Assembly (NCBI GenBank): GCA_900542045.1
Contig: UQMI01000006.1
Coordinates: forward strand, 22,355-86,354
Reading direction: 5' to 3'
From: an uncultured Blautia sp.
GTDB lineage: Bacteria; Bacillota; Clostridia; Lachnospirales; Lachnospiraceae
DNA: 64,000 bases
The translations under genes and the position numbers were made by a program. Under the pieces are notes generated by a model that did no database searches, was not told where the DNA came from, and worked only from the letters and a program-made list of their open reading frames with translations. Below are positions 19,285 through 27,092 of the stretch, piece by piece; position 1 is the first letter of the stretch; each line of letters opens with the position of its first letter.

Positions 19285-20724
19285 TTATAATGCGATCATA
19301 TCTTTCAAGGTCTTTTCGCCGGCCACGCCATCTACGCCGCCGCAAGAGCCGGGATCCGCAGCCTCTCGCTGTAACTGATATTGCTTGATGGCGTAAACGG
19401 TGTTTGCGCCGCACTGCTTATCCAAGGTCAACTCTTTCCCGTCTTTGCCTTTAAATCCGCGCGCTTTAAGAATCTCCTGAACAAGTAACACATGATTTCC
19501 ACTGTCACCACTTTTTACTGTATTCACACTAAACATATAAGCACCTCCGCTGCTCTCTTCTTTTCCTTCTGTTCCATTCATTACTGATACTGCATAGGCC
19601 CAGTCTATCCGGCAAAATTTTGTCCCCGGTAACTGGCTATTGTAGTAACTTTTTGCACACACGCCACCGCCGTTGGCAATGATACCTGACGCACCAGAGG
19701 TATTGCCTTCGATGGTCTCAAAGTAGTCTCCAGATACTTTTGTTACAATACCGGTATGAGCAAACTCTCCGCCGCGCCAAAAGATCACGATATCTCCCAC
19801 CTGTGGGTTTGCGTACCGGGTAAACAGATTGCCAAGAGTCGGGCAGTATACATAAGGCCAGTGTTTTAACAGCTTCTGCGCTGCGGTCTGTCCAAACGCC
19901 TGCATCAGTACCCAGCTCACAAAAGCTGCACACCAGGGCTGCCCCTGGTAAGATGGATATACATCACGCCAATATTTTGTGTAATTTGTGCTGCCAGCAT
20001 TTGCTGTTTTGCTGTCAAGCTGGCTGTTGCTGGCCTTTTCCAGATAGCCGACTTCTGCTTTTGCAAGTTCCAGAACTTTATTAATTGCGTCATTTGCAGT
20101 ATAGCTCAATCCTGATTCCTCCTTGTCTTTGTAGCCTTTATAAAATACATTACGATCCACTTTTGCGTTAATCCCAGGGATCGTTGCGTTGCTGGAATAC
20201 TGCCAGCCTACCCCAACAGATGGCCGCAGTCGCTCCTGCAGCCATCCATCATCATCGGCCGGATAGCTGGCGATCCAGAAGTCATACTTGCTCTTTGCAT
20301 CCTCCGGGATCACATTGTTATACCAGTCCAGATTGCAGTAGATGCCGAATTTGTAACCGGCTGCCGTCACCACTGACCAGAAAGTCTTAATCATCGTGGA
20401 CAACATGCTCTCTGACATCTCCCGCTGCTCGGAATATTCCAAATCCAGCCACACCGGGAAATCCAGCTTTCGACCCGCCAAGACATCTATCACCTTTTCT
20501 GCTTCTTCCTGGATTTCTGCCACAGACTCGGCGTAACTGTATTTGTAGACACCCACAGGGATGCCGTTATCTACACAGCCCTGATAGTTGGCTTCAAAAG
20601 TGCTGTCAATCTTATTCCCGGCTTCCGTGATCCGCAAGATCGCAAATCCCATCCCGTAATCTGCTACGGTCTTCCAATCAATGTTACCCTGCCAGGCAGA
20701 TACATCAATTCCTTTGATTTCCAT
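19285..20724 (-). CDS. Three-domain endolysin: GH25 muramidase, CHAP, peptidoglycan-binding
   Basis: Start at 20724 (MEIKGIDVSAWQG) behind GGAGGG; 479 residues. Residues 1-200 are a glycoside hydrolase 25 lysozyme, with the Asp of KGIDVSAWQG and the acidic pair in WLDLEYSE forming the active site. Residues about 225-375 are a CHAP-like amidase/endopeptidase (catalytic Cys in QPWCAAFVSW, His in FAHTGIVTKV). The last about 80 residues are a PG_binding_1 domain (SGDSGNHVLLVQEIL...GVAGEKTL). It cuts both glycan and peptide bonds for release of phage. There is no signal peptide, so export depends on the holin. Last gene of the late operon. Confidence 0.93.
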   Translation of the reverse strand: MEIKGIDVSAWQGNIDWKTVADYGMGFAILRITEAGNKIDSTFEANYQGCVDNGIPVGVYKYSYAESVAEIQEEAEKVIDVLAGRKLDFPVWLDLEYSEQREMSESMLSTMIKTFWSVVTAAGYKFGIYCNLDWYNNVIPEDAKSKYDFWIASYPADDDGWLQERLRPSVGVGWQYSSNATIPGINAKVDRNVFYKGYKDKEESGLSYTANDAINKVLELAKAEVGYLEKASNSQLDSKTANAGSTNYTKYWRDVYPSYQGQPWCAAFVSWVLMQAFGQTAAQKLLKHWPYVYCPTLGNLFTRYANPQVGDIVIFWRGGEFAHTGIVTKVSGDYFETIEGNTSGASGIIANGGGVCAKSYYNSQLPGTKFCRIDWAYAVSVMNGTEGKEESSGGAYMFSVNTVKSGDSGNHVLLVQEILKARGFKGKDGKELTLDKQCGANTVYAIKQYQLQREAADPGSCGGVDGVAGEKTLKDMIAL

Positions 20725-20782
20725 GTAAATCCCTCCAAACAAAAAGAGAGCCTGGTTTTCAAGCTCTCTCTATCTTTTCTTA

Positions 20783-21178
20783 TTATCTATTTCCTACTTT
20801 TTCCATTAGCGCTTCCTGAAGTACCTGGGAAAAATTGATATCTGCTTTGATTGCTGCTTCATTCAGCCATTCCGGTATACTCAGAGTTTTCTTCACCGCT
20901 CTTGAGCAATGTTTTTTCCTGTATTCCATCATATCAAACTCAATGACCACCAAAAATCCATCCTCTACCTGCAATTTATTAGGAGCAGAGGCTTTCGGAA
21001 TCTCTTCCCCATCTCTTTCCATCGTTGTCAGAGATAGCCCAAGTGCTTCCACAGCCATTTCATAAGCTTCCTGCATATCATCTCCTTGTGTCAAGCACTC
21101 CGGAATATCCGGAAATTCCACCCAAAATCCTCCCTCTTCTGCTTCATGAAAAACAGCTGGATAAAATAATTTATTCAT
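20783..21178 (-). CDS. hicB: HicB antitoxin
   Basis: 131 residues: an N-terminal partially degraded RNase H-like fold (FYPAVFHEAEEGGFWVEFPDIPECLTQGDDMQEAYEMAVEAL, of which FPDIPECLTQGD is the family signature) and a C-terminal ribbon-helix-helix (KKTLSIPEWLNEAAI...FSQVLQEAL) for DNA binding. It neutralises HicA and represses the operon from the palindrome at 21441-21456. Confidence 0.92.
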   Translation of the reverse strand: MNKLFYPAVFHEAEEGGFWVEFPDIPECLTQGDDMQEAYEMAVEALGLSLTTMERDGEEIPKASAPNKLQVEDGFLVVIEFDMMEYRKKHCSRAVKKTLSIPEWLNEAAIKADINFSQVLQEALMEKVGNR

Positions 21179-21212
21179 ATTGACACCTCCGCGATATTTC
21201 GTAGGCCGGGGC

Positions 21213-21401
21213 TTATTTCAGCCCCGCCTGTTTTAGTATTGCCTGTTCCATTCCCTTTTTCAGGGCTTTGGAATGATAAGGAACAACTACCGTTCTCCCT
21301 GTTTCCTGATTCTTGAACTTTTTATGAGATCCATTCTGTCCTATCTCTATAAATCCATTCTGTTTCAGGAATTTTACCATTTCTCTTGGGGTCATTGGCA
21401 T
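21213..21401 (-). CDS. hicA: HicA mRNA interferase toxin
   Basis: 62 residues with the double-stranded-RNA-binding-like fold MTPREMVKFLKQNGF, the active-site His in GSHKKFKN and VVVPYHSKALKKG. It degrades mRNA free of translation when HicB is lost. First gene of the pair; 34 bp separate it from hicB. Confidence 0.93.
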   Translation of the reverse strand: MPMTPREMVKFLKQNGFIEIGQNGSHKKFKNQETGRTVVVPYHSKALKKGMEQAILKQAGLK

Positions 21402-21433
21402 CTTTTGTGTTCTCCTTTCCTTATCATGGCTTT

Positions 21434-21462
21434 ATTATACTACGTAATATTACGTATGTCAA
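21434..21462 (-). promoter_or_regulatory. hicAB promoter with built-in operator
   Basis: Minus-strand -35 TTGACA (21457-21462), 17-bp spacer, -10 TATAAT (21434-21439), both perfect consensus. The spacer is filled by the perfect palindrome TACGTAATATTACGTA (21441-21456), so HicB binding would block polymerase directly. Another TACGTA half site lies upstream at about 21479-21484. Confidence 0.8.
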
Positions 21463-21489
21463 TATGTTTTATGTATTTTTACGTATTAT

Positions 21490-21747
21490 TTATTTCGGCT
21501 CATTGTATGTAAGTGCCTGTTTACTATCCCCAATCCCCTGCGTAGTCGGGTCTGTTACCACACCCAGGATCACCAGCACGGAAAATACTGCATTGACCAC
21601 ATCCAGCAGTTTATTACCCAGGTCTCCCAGATTTAAAGTAAAGCCAAACACAGCAGCCACCACCTGGACCAGCAGCAATACTGCCGGTATAATGGCTACC
21701 CAAAATGATTTATTTTTTAATCTTACAGTCCAGTTAATCATCATCAT
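21490..21747 (-). CDS. Phage holin (phi LC3-like)
   Basis: 85 residues with two hydrophobic helices (about 14-38 and 46-66) and a polar tail. The start INWTVRLKNKSFWVAI and the segment GVVTDPTTQGIGDSKQAL are typical of phage_holin_1 proteins, which perforate the membrane to let endolysin out. Several Met codons at the start (MMMINW) leave room for a dual start. It overlaps the next gene upstream by 4 bp. Confidence 0.88.
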   Translation of the reverse strand: MMMINWTVRLKNKSFWVAIIPAVLLLVQVVAAVFGFTLNLGDLGNKLLDVVNAVFSVLVILGVVTDPTTQGIGDSKQALTYNEPK

Positions 21748-22118
21748 TCCCCCTTGTTCTTTCTTTTTAGCATTAATTCATAAGGTGATACGTCTGAATC
21801 GCATTTTTCCAGCTTATCAATGTCCTCGTCCCACTCCAAGGCAATGCTGTTCCCTCCCAGCGTCCGGTATGCCGTAAAAAACTCTTTCCAGTTTTTATAC
21901 TGGTTATAGCTGATCTTTCCCTGTATGAGATATTCCCCGTGGTATCTCTGGAGCATATACCGGAGCACCATCATCATTCCATCTGACACAGCCTTCTGCT
22001 TTGCTTCGTTGTCTCCCTCTTTTTTCCGCTGTTTTTTGATTTGCACCCCTACCCACCCGATCAGGGCCGTAGCCACGACAGGCAGGAGGATATAATACGT
22101 TTGTAATAGTATCTCCAT
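21744..22118 (-). CDS. Small membrane protein next to the holin
   Basis: 124 residues: one N-terminal hydrophobic helix (about 5-25) followed by a basic then mixed-charge cytoplasmic part with KMVLRYMLQ-like helices. Position directly before the holin suggests a holin partner or antiholin of the LL-H type. I do not recognise the family with certainty. Confidence 0.6.
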   Translation of the reverse strand: MEILLQTYYILLPVVATALIGWVGVQIKKQRKKEGDNEAKQKAVSDGMMMVLRYMLQRYHGEYLIQGKISYNQYKNWKEFFTAYRTLGGNSIALEWDEDIDKLEKCDSDVSPYELMLKRKNKGE

Positions 22119-22151
22119 TTATATCTCCTTTTGGCTTGCGCCGGCGCAATT

Positions 22152-23186
22152 TTATAAGCAGAACATAAGGCATACATATTGATCGTTCCGAAATTTAGGA
22201 CTCCCATTTCCCCGATCTCCTTTTTCTCCTATCCCCTCCATTGTTTCTTCATCTATAAAAGTTCTTGATAGATAATATTTCGCTGTTCCAGTTCCATTAG
22301 AAGCCTTTTTAACACGACTGCTATTGTCTGTGAAGATTGGATATTGATGATCTGTTGATATTTGTCCAAGCCCCACATTTGTAATAGAAGGGATTGTAAG
22401 TTTTTCCTCTGTCGCATAAACACTGGATCCTTTGCTGGATAACACCTTAATATTTCTCATGGCATTTTGTATTTGTTCTGGGAATCCTTGCAAAATTTGG
22501 GGGATTATTGATTTTCTAAAATCTGTGCTTTGGTATCCGCTTGCACAAAATCCATCATTATCCATCTTAAAATTATTTGCCATAAGATTTTTCATACCGA
22601 ATGTAAGAGGCGCTTTTGTTCCATCCATACAGTCATCTAAATTCTTTCCCCATATTTGCATCGTTATCACCTGGGCATATGTGCCTGTCAACTGAATATC
22701 TTTTTCATCTCCAATATTCCACGTTTCCGGTACATCCCGGCTTTGGCAAGCAAGTACAACCTCGTCCCAAGTTGCTTCAGAAAACACCGGATTAACTGTC
22801 GTGACCAGTACTTTTGCAATATTTTCTGCACTGTTGTTATATACTTCCTGATCCGTGTATGGGAAGATCCCGTAATAATAGGTCTTTCCGACTACAACGT
22901 CGGTGTCTACTAATGCCACGTTTTTGTACTGGTTCCTCACCTTGCTGTCCGTTACAACAGTACCGTCTTTTTCATTGATAGGTGCGCTTCCTTCCTTTCG
23001 AACCACAAGTGTTCCGGCCCAGGCCGCAAATACAATCGCATCTAAAGTAGTGTCCTGTGGATCTGTCCATTGGATGTTTACTTTTCCGCTGGCGCTTCCT
23101 ATTTTTATGTCTGTTACATTATCGGTGGAGTAGTAGTTTTTACCCTCCCCCACTGAAAATCCGGATCCTCTAACACTCACTGGCAT
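22152..23186 (-). CDS. Putative receptor-binding tail fibre protein, copy 2
   Basis: 344 residues, starting MPVSVRGSGFSVG behind AGGAGAT. About residues 40-130 look like a fibronectin-III-like domain (NIQWTDPQDTTLDAIVF...GKTYYYGIFPYTD), then a C-terminal domain with GDEKDIQLTGTYAQVITMQIWG, YPIFTDNSSRVKK and KYYLSRTF, a pattern like DUF6273 found in surface and fibre proteins. It is a paralogue of 23831-24869 along its whole length. The two are separated by two small genes. Receptor binding is inferred from position between baseplate genes and holin. Confidence 0.65.
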   Translation of the reverse strand: MPVSVRGSGFSVGEGKNYYSTDNVTDIKIGSASGKVNIQWTDPQDTTLDAIVFAAWAGTLVVRKEGSAPINEKDGTVVTDSKVRNQYKNVALVDTDVVVGKTYYYGIFPYTDQEVYNNSAENIAKVLVTTVNPVFSEATWDEVVLACQSRDVPETWNIGDEKDIQLTGTYAQVITMQIWGKNLDDCMDGTKAPLTFGMKNLMANNFKMDNDGFCASGYQSTDFRKSIIPQILQGFPEQIQNAMRNIKVLSSKGSSVYATEEKLTIPSITNVGLGQISTDHQYPIFTDNSSRVKKASNGTGTAKYYLSRTFIDEETMEGIGEKGDRGNGSPKFRNDQYVCLMFCL

Positions 23187-23232
23187 CTACTATATCTCCT
23201 TTCTGCGGCTCCATAAATCCATAAATAGCGTA

Positions 23233-23252
23233 AAGGGGGCTAGTGCCCCCTT
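23233..23252 (-). terminator. Hairpin before fibre copy 2
   Basis: AAGGGGGC and GCCCCCTT around the tetraloop, followed on the minus strand by a weakly T-rich tail. It may separate transcription of the two fibre genes. Confidence 0.5.
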
Positions 23253-23273
23253 ATGTACTACCGTCCGTTTTGT

Positions 23274-23447
23274 TCATTCAGCGACAATCACATCTCCATA
23301 TCCATCTGTTTCCAAAATGGAATTTACATCTTCTTTCCATTTATTATACAGTTTAGTATTCACAAAGTATGCCCTGTACTTATCCTGTCCTTTTTCTGTA
23401 CTTCTGTCTGCCTGCTCCATGATCATTCTTGCAATAAATGTAGTCAT
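23274..23447 (-). CDS. Small conserved phage protein
   Basis: 57 residues from the Met at 23447 (MTTFIARMIMEQADRST), mixed-charge and soluble. Small proteins of this type sit beside fibre genes in Clostridial phages; the function is unknown. An upstream start at 23456 is possible. Confidence 0.6.
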   Translation of the reverse strand: MTTFIARMIMEQADRSTEKGQDKYRAYFVNTKLYNKWKEDVNSILETDGYGDVIVAE

Positions 23448-23480
23448 ACTGTTCATTCTCCTTTACTCCTTTTTTATTAT

Positions 23481-23816
23481 TTACATCCCAATAAGTGACG
23501 GCAGTACCTCTGTAAGGATACTGTCTACGGTAAGAGACAGCTCATCCGTATGGGCTTCTGTCTCATCAGCCTGTGTCTCTACCTGTTCAAAGCGCTCATC
23601 CACACTTACCTCTTCCAAATAGCAGACCAAATATTCTTCTTTTAACTGGTCTTCTTCGTTAAATTTGTAGATCGTGCTCCCATCCCGGGAGACAATCCCC
23701 TGTGCTTCCTCTCTTTCACACAGGAGCATCAGGTCGTTTTTCTCCTGATATTTGACGTAGGATAACGTCTCTTGGTAATATGATATCCCCTTGTCGGGGA
23801 CGGTTACTTTGTACAT
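23481..23816 (-). CDS. Hypothetical phage protein between the fibre copies
   Basis: 111 residues from the ATG at 23816, chosen because AGGAGGT lies 8 bp before it; the frame is open further up but overlaps the previous gene. Beta-rich N-terminal half and a helical C-terminal half (FEQVETQADETEAHTDELS) with coiled-coil character. May be a chaperone or a small structural part of the fibre. Not recognised. Confidence 0.6.
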   Translation of the reverse strand: MYKVTVPDKGISYYQETLSYVKYQEKNDLMLLCEREEAQGIVSRDGSTIYKFNEEDQLKEEYLVCYLEEVSVDERFEQVETQADETEAHTDELSLTVDSILTEVLPSLIGM

Positions 23817-23830
23817 TTGACACCTCCTCG

Positions 23831-24869
23831 TTATACGCAGAAGCAGAAGCAAAACTTACCAATATGGTCGCGGCCGGAAGTCCACGTGCTCCCCTCCGTG
23901 CCAACCCTATAAAATCCTGTTTTAGAACTAAATATAGACCTGAGCGAATATTGCTGCGCATAGCCGCTTCCATTGTTGTTTTTCTTAATCCTGCTTTGAT
24001 TGTCGGTGAATATTGGAAATTGATATCCGACATATGGCATCCCGCTACTTCCAATTTCCGTGTGAGTCGGAGTGAAAATCTTTTCTATGCACTCGCCAGT
24101 ATACGTAGATCCGTCATCACTGTTCGATGGGTAGTTATATGGGATTCTTACTTCTTTGACAACGTCTTTGACAGATGCTTGCAATTCATCGAAAATTGAT
24201 ACTATATTCGCCCTAAACCCAGACCCTACCCATCTATCTCCAGCACAGGTAATATCTGTATTAACTACTCCTTTTGTTCCGAATAAGATACCGGCTTTCC
24301 CTGATCCATCTGATTTTTCGTAATGTTCAAAATCCCATATTTGTAAAGTATACGTTCCTGAAAATGTTCCGCCCACTGAAATATCAATCTCATCTCCTAT
24401 ATCCCATAGTTCTTTTGCAATTCCTGATTCTGCTGCTTCTGAAATTAAATCCCATGTATTATTAGCTAATATATCGGAATATTCAGAAGCAGTAACCTTA
24501 ATTGTAGGAGAACCGTCACCGATAATTCCTTCCGTTGATTTTGTGAAAAATCTGTAATAATACGTCGCTCCGTCAATCAAGGAATTTGTATCTTCATACC
24601 ATGTGTTCTGATACTGATTTTTTACGGTACTTTCTAAAATCAGGACGCCATCTTTGACAGATTCCGGAATACTATTTAGTTTTCTCACAATCAATGTGCT
24701 TTGCCACTGTGCAAGTGTTGCATTATCCAAAATCGTATCGTCCGGGTCCGTCCACCTCAAAAGGATCTTCAGACCGCCTGCGGGTGCCCCAACAATATCT
24801 TTTACATCAGCAGTTGGATACCCTTTCGTACCCCCCCCCACTTGCATTTCCAAATACTCTTACTGGCAT
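23831..24869 (-). pseudogene. Putative receptor-binding tail fibre protein, copy 1, out of frame at a G9 tract
   Basis: The natural start is the ATG at 24869 (MPVRVFGNASGGG), 7 bp after AGGAGGT and matching the MPVSVRG start of the paralogue at 22152-23186. Nine G residues (24831-24839, C on +) follow codon 10. With nine, this frame stops at once (GGGYERVSNC, stop); with eight it would join the rest of the gene, which is open for about 330 codons. The open frame as given starts only at a TTG (24853) far from any ribosome site. The body carries the same fibronectin-like and DUF6273-like parts as copy 2 (LRWTDPDDTILDNATL, YQFPIFTDNQSRIKK). I read it as a phase-variable gene in the off state; a simple assembly error in a homopolymer is the alternative. 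Confidence 0.7.
24831..24839. repeat. Homopolymer G9/C9 tract
   Basis: Nine C on + (nine G on the coding strand) in codons 11-13 of fibre copy 1, the longest G/C run I noticed. Runs of this length slip during replication. Confidence 0.85.
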
Positions 24870-24895
24870 ATTGCTTACCTCCTTTTTGGCAATAG

Positions 24896-24923
24896 AAAAC
24901 CGCCACCTCTGTTGAAGTGACGG
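24896..24923 (-). terminator. Terminator after the VapD-like gene
   Basis: Minus strand: CCGTCACTTC pairs with GAGGTGGCGG (10 bp with G-T pairs) and is followed by TTTTC. It isolates the VapD-like pair from fibre copy 1. Confidence 0.65.
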
Positions 24924-24931
24924 CCTTAACT

Positions 24932-25267
24932 CTATATTTTTTCCGGGTCTTGTATTGTTTCTTCAAATAATTGCATGAGATCATGGTTTGTCCCTATATT
25001 CGTGACCTCAAAATGGTTTAAACAGTACGGAAGCCACGGAAATTCCCGGCTCATGTCTCGAATCAGGTCAAAAATTTCCAGATCTGTTGTCTTATATTTG
25101 GAATGGTATCCAGAATACTGCTCATGGGAAAACTCCCGTTTTTCCAGATATTTCCGTATTTTCCCATACGCCCCGTTTGGATTGCTCTCAGAAAAATACT
25201 TTTTCAGGTCTTTCACACGGAGGTCAAAATACAGGGCCTTTAAATGCTTGCTTTCTCTTCTTGCCAT
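24932..25267 (-). CDS. VapD-family endoribonuclease-like toxin
   Basis: 111 residues. ALYFDL at the start, then AYGKIRKYLEKREFSHEQYSGY and LIRDMSREFPWL, follows the Cas2-like fold of VapD (beta strand with FDL, helix, GF-Q-S-Y strand). VapD proteins cut mRNA and act in toxin-antitoxin loci or persistence. It overlaps the next gene upstream by one base, so the two are coupled. The family call rests on pattern only. Confidence 0.65.
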   Translation of the reverse strand: MARRESKHLKALYFDLRVKDLKKYFSESNPNGAYGKIRKYLEKREFSHEQYSGYHSKYKTTDLEIFDLIRDMSREFPWLPYCLNHFEVTNIGTNHDLMQLFEETIQDPEKI

Positions 25268-25602
25268 TATGCTGCACTTAACCTCTTCGTATAATGATAC
25301 AGGACATCTTCTACCGCAAAGTCTTCTTCGTTTTCTCCATCATCACTGTTATACCAGATCCATCTTGTTACATAATCCATAAACCACTCTTTTTCACAGA
25401 GAGATGTTATGATGCATCCAAACGAACCGTAATCTTTTGGGCTTCCATTTCCGGTTACCCACAATACACCGCTTTCGTCCCTTTCCTGATTCAGCCTGTG
25501 TTTGGAAAAGGCCTGATCCAATGCCCGGTAAATACTCTCTACGGAATATTTCTTTTCATTCCGTATTTTTTCTTCGTCCAGTTTTATTTCCAGTTTCAGC
25601 AT
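25267..25602 (-). CDS. Putative partner (antitoxin) of the VapD-like protein
   Basis: 111 residues, acidic, starting MLKLEIKLDEEKI behind GGAGGT. Contains LDQAFSKHRLNQERD and GSFGCIITSLCEKEWFMDYV. No DNA-binding motif that I recognise. Its one-base overlap with the VapD-like gene and its own -10 box (25646-25651) suggest a two-gene toxin-antitoxin operon inserted in the late region. Confidence 0.6.
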   Translation of the reverse strand: MLKLEIKLDEEKIRNEKKYSVESIYRALDQAFSKHRLNQERDESGVLWVTGNGSPKDYGSFGCIITSLCEKEWFMDYVTRWIWYNSDDGENEEDFAVEDVLYHYTKRLSAA

Positions 25603-25645
25603 AGCTCTACCTCCACAGAATCCCGTTTCCTATTTGCATGCTTCT

Positions 25646-25651
25646 ATTATA
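25646..25651 (-). promoter_or_regulatory. -10 box upstream of the VapD-like pair
   Basis: TATAAT on the minus strand, 44 bp before the first start codon. The -35 is not clear. It suggests the pair can be expressed apart from the phage late operon. Confidence 0.4.
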
Positions 25652-25685
25652 CTAATCCTCCGCCGGAAAATCTACTGGAAAATTC

Positions 25686-26093
25686 TTATCCTTCTGTTAC
25701 ATCGTCCCCGATCATCACGGTGATGTCGATATCTATCTCCGGCTTATCCCCATAGGCCTTTAAAGTCAGGCTCCCGACAGCCTGATCCCCGGATAAGATC
25801 ATGGCCCCTGCCCATGCCTCTGCCTGCTCTGCTGTCCAGGTAAACCTGGGGATCACTGAGATATCATTGGTGGCTGTCACGCCCTCCACGGACAGGGTAT
25901 TGGTATAAGGGGCCGCGTCTCCCGCCCAGCCGGTGGCTGGGACGGTGACGGAGACCTCTTTGCTCTTTCGGGCAAACCTGTTTTTGATCTGTGCTGCAAG
26001 CACTCCAAGACCTGTGTAAGATAAAAATTTCTCCGTCCCCGCATTTCGCGGGGACGCAAACAACTGTAGTTTCAGTTTTTCAAAAAATCCCAT
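25686..26093 (-). CDS. Fibre-region accessory protein
   Basis: 135 residues. Its second half (SVTVPATGWAGDAAPYTNTLSV...GDKPEIDIDITVMIGD) repeats a domain found near the end of the tail-collar fibre at 27883-28878 (SVTIPATAWTGDEAPYTAQV...GEKPEIDIPVYVI). The repeat suggests a shared fibre-binding or assembly module. The N-terminus FFEKLKLQLFASP is amphipathic. Confidence 0.6.
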   Translation of the reverse strand: MGFFEKLKLQLFASPRNAGTEKFLSYTGLGVLAAQIKNRFARKSKEVSVTVPATGWAGDAAPYTNTLSVEGVTATNDISVIPRFTWTAEQAEAWAGAMILSGDQAVGSLTLKAYGDKPEIDIDITVMIGDDVTEG

Positions 26094-26107
26094 TGACTGA
26101 CCCTCCT

Positions 26108-26851
26108 TTACTCAAACAGGGCTGCAATTTCCTCCTCTGTAATTGCGGTCACTTCCGGGATCGTGATATCTTTCCAGGTACCATCGCCTGCCAGGAATTT
26201 CCCCTGGCCTCCCTGTGCCGGAGCTGGGACCAGACCTGCCCCGCCTGCCGCAGACGCGCTCGCGCCCTTAAAAGCGCTGTATGTAGTGTCTGTAAACTTG
26301 GCGTCTGCAGGGACGTTTACCTTTACGGTAAATCCGCCTACCGTATCCGCATTACCACCGTTTGCTGGCAGACTGGTAGGTTTGTTTTTAATAAAAGCAT
26401 CGCTTCCAGTATCGGATTCATTCCAGTCAGACTGTACATTGGCTTCCGCATCTGCCGGCGCATGCGCTGCCTGGCTATGATCATAGGCCGCCTTACCTTT
26501 ATCACCAGCAAATGCAGTAGAGGCTGTTTCGCCAAGAGCAAGGGAAGCGGAAATCTCTACATAAGTAGTACCGGACCAGCGGTAGGTCTTATTGGTTGCA
26601 AGATCTACGTAGATCTTCCCGGATTCCGCTGTGATCTCTGTAGTATGCCCTTCCTCTTCGTAGAACTTTCCATCTGTATGAAGGTATCCCTCCAGTGCAT
26701 CATCTACATAGGACGGGAGCTGTGCCGCCGGCACTTTTCCATTCTGATCCAGAGATGCAAAGCCTCCGGAAACTCCTTTCTGCCCTGTTACCCATGCTTT
26801 AATCTTTGTAATGGTACTTGTTAAACCTGTTAAATCTAAAAATTTTGCCAT
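26108..26851 (-). CDS. Tail fibre protein
   Basis: 247 residues with fibre-like low-complexity parts. LDQNGKVPAAQLPSYVDD is a hallmark of fibre shafts, and FIKNKPTSLPANGGNADTVGGF is a repeated unit of trimeric fibres. Rich in Gly, Ala, Ser, Thr. Ends with ITEEEIAALFE, a short motif seen again at the ends of neighbouring proteins. Confidence 0.75.
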   Translation of the reverse strand: MAKFLDLTGLTSTITKIKAWVTGQKGVSGGFASLDQNGKVPAAQLPSYVDDALEGYLHTDGKFYEEEGHTTEITAESGKIYVDLATNKTYRWSGTTYVEISASLALGETASTAFAGDKGKAAYDHSQAAHAPADAEANVQSDWNESDTGSDAFIKNKPTSLPANGGNADTVGGFTVKVNVPADAKFTDTTYSAFKGASASAAGGAGLVPAPAQGGQGKFLAGDGTWKDITIPEVTAITEEEIAALFE

Positions 26852-26878
26852 AATTTCATTTCTCCTTTTTTCTTAACA

Positions 26879-27079
26879 TCATTCTGTAAATAGTGCTGCG
26901 ATCTCCCCTTCACTGATCGCTTCTACATTTCCGCCTGCTTCCAATTCCTCAATCGCCTGTTTTACATTCTTTCCGGTATCATCATACTGGACGGCCGAAG
27001 CATCCATCAGAGGGAAACTGCCGCCATTTTTCTGCGTGATACCAGAGATCAGCTCTACGCTGCCTTTATATGCTGCCAT
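26879..27079 (-). CDS. Small fibre-associated protein
   Basis: 66 residues from the ATG at 27079, 8 bp behind GGAGG. SVELISGITQKNGGSFPLMDASAVQYDDTGK is typical of small phage head/tail fibre proteins. It ends ISEGEIAALFTE, the same closing motif as the fibre gene next to it. Confidence 0.65.
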   Translation of the reverse strand: MAAYKGSVELISGITQKNGGSFPLMDASAVQYDDTGKNVKQAIEELEAGGNVEAISEGEIAALFTE

Positions 27080-27092
27080 TCTTCCCACCTCC

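Noticed and set aside
22152..24869. Diversity-generating retroelement target genes
   Set aside because: The paired fibre proteins resemble typical targets, but there is no reverse transcriptase gene and no template repeat in the window.
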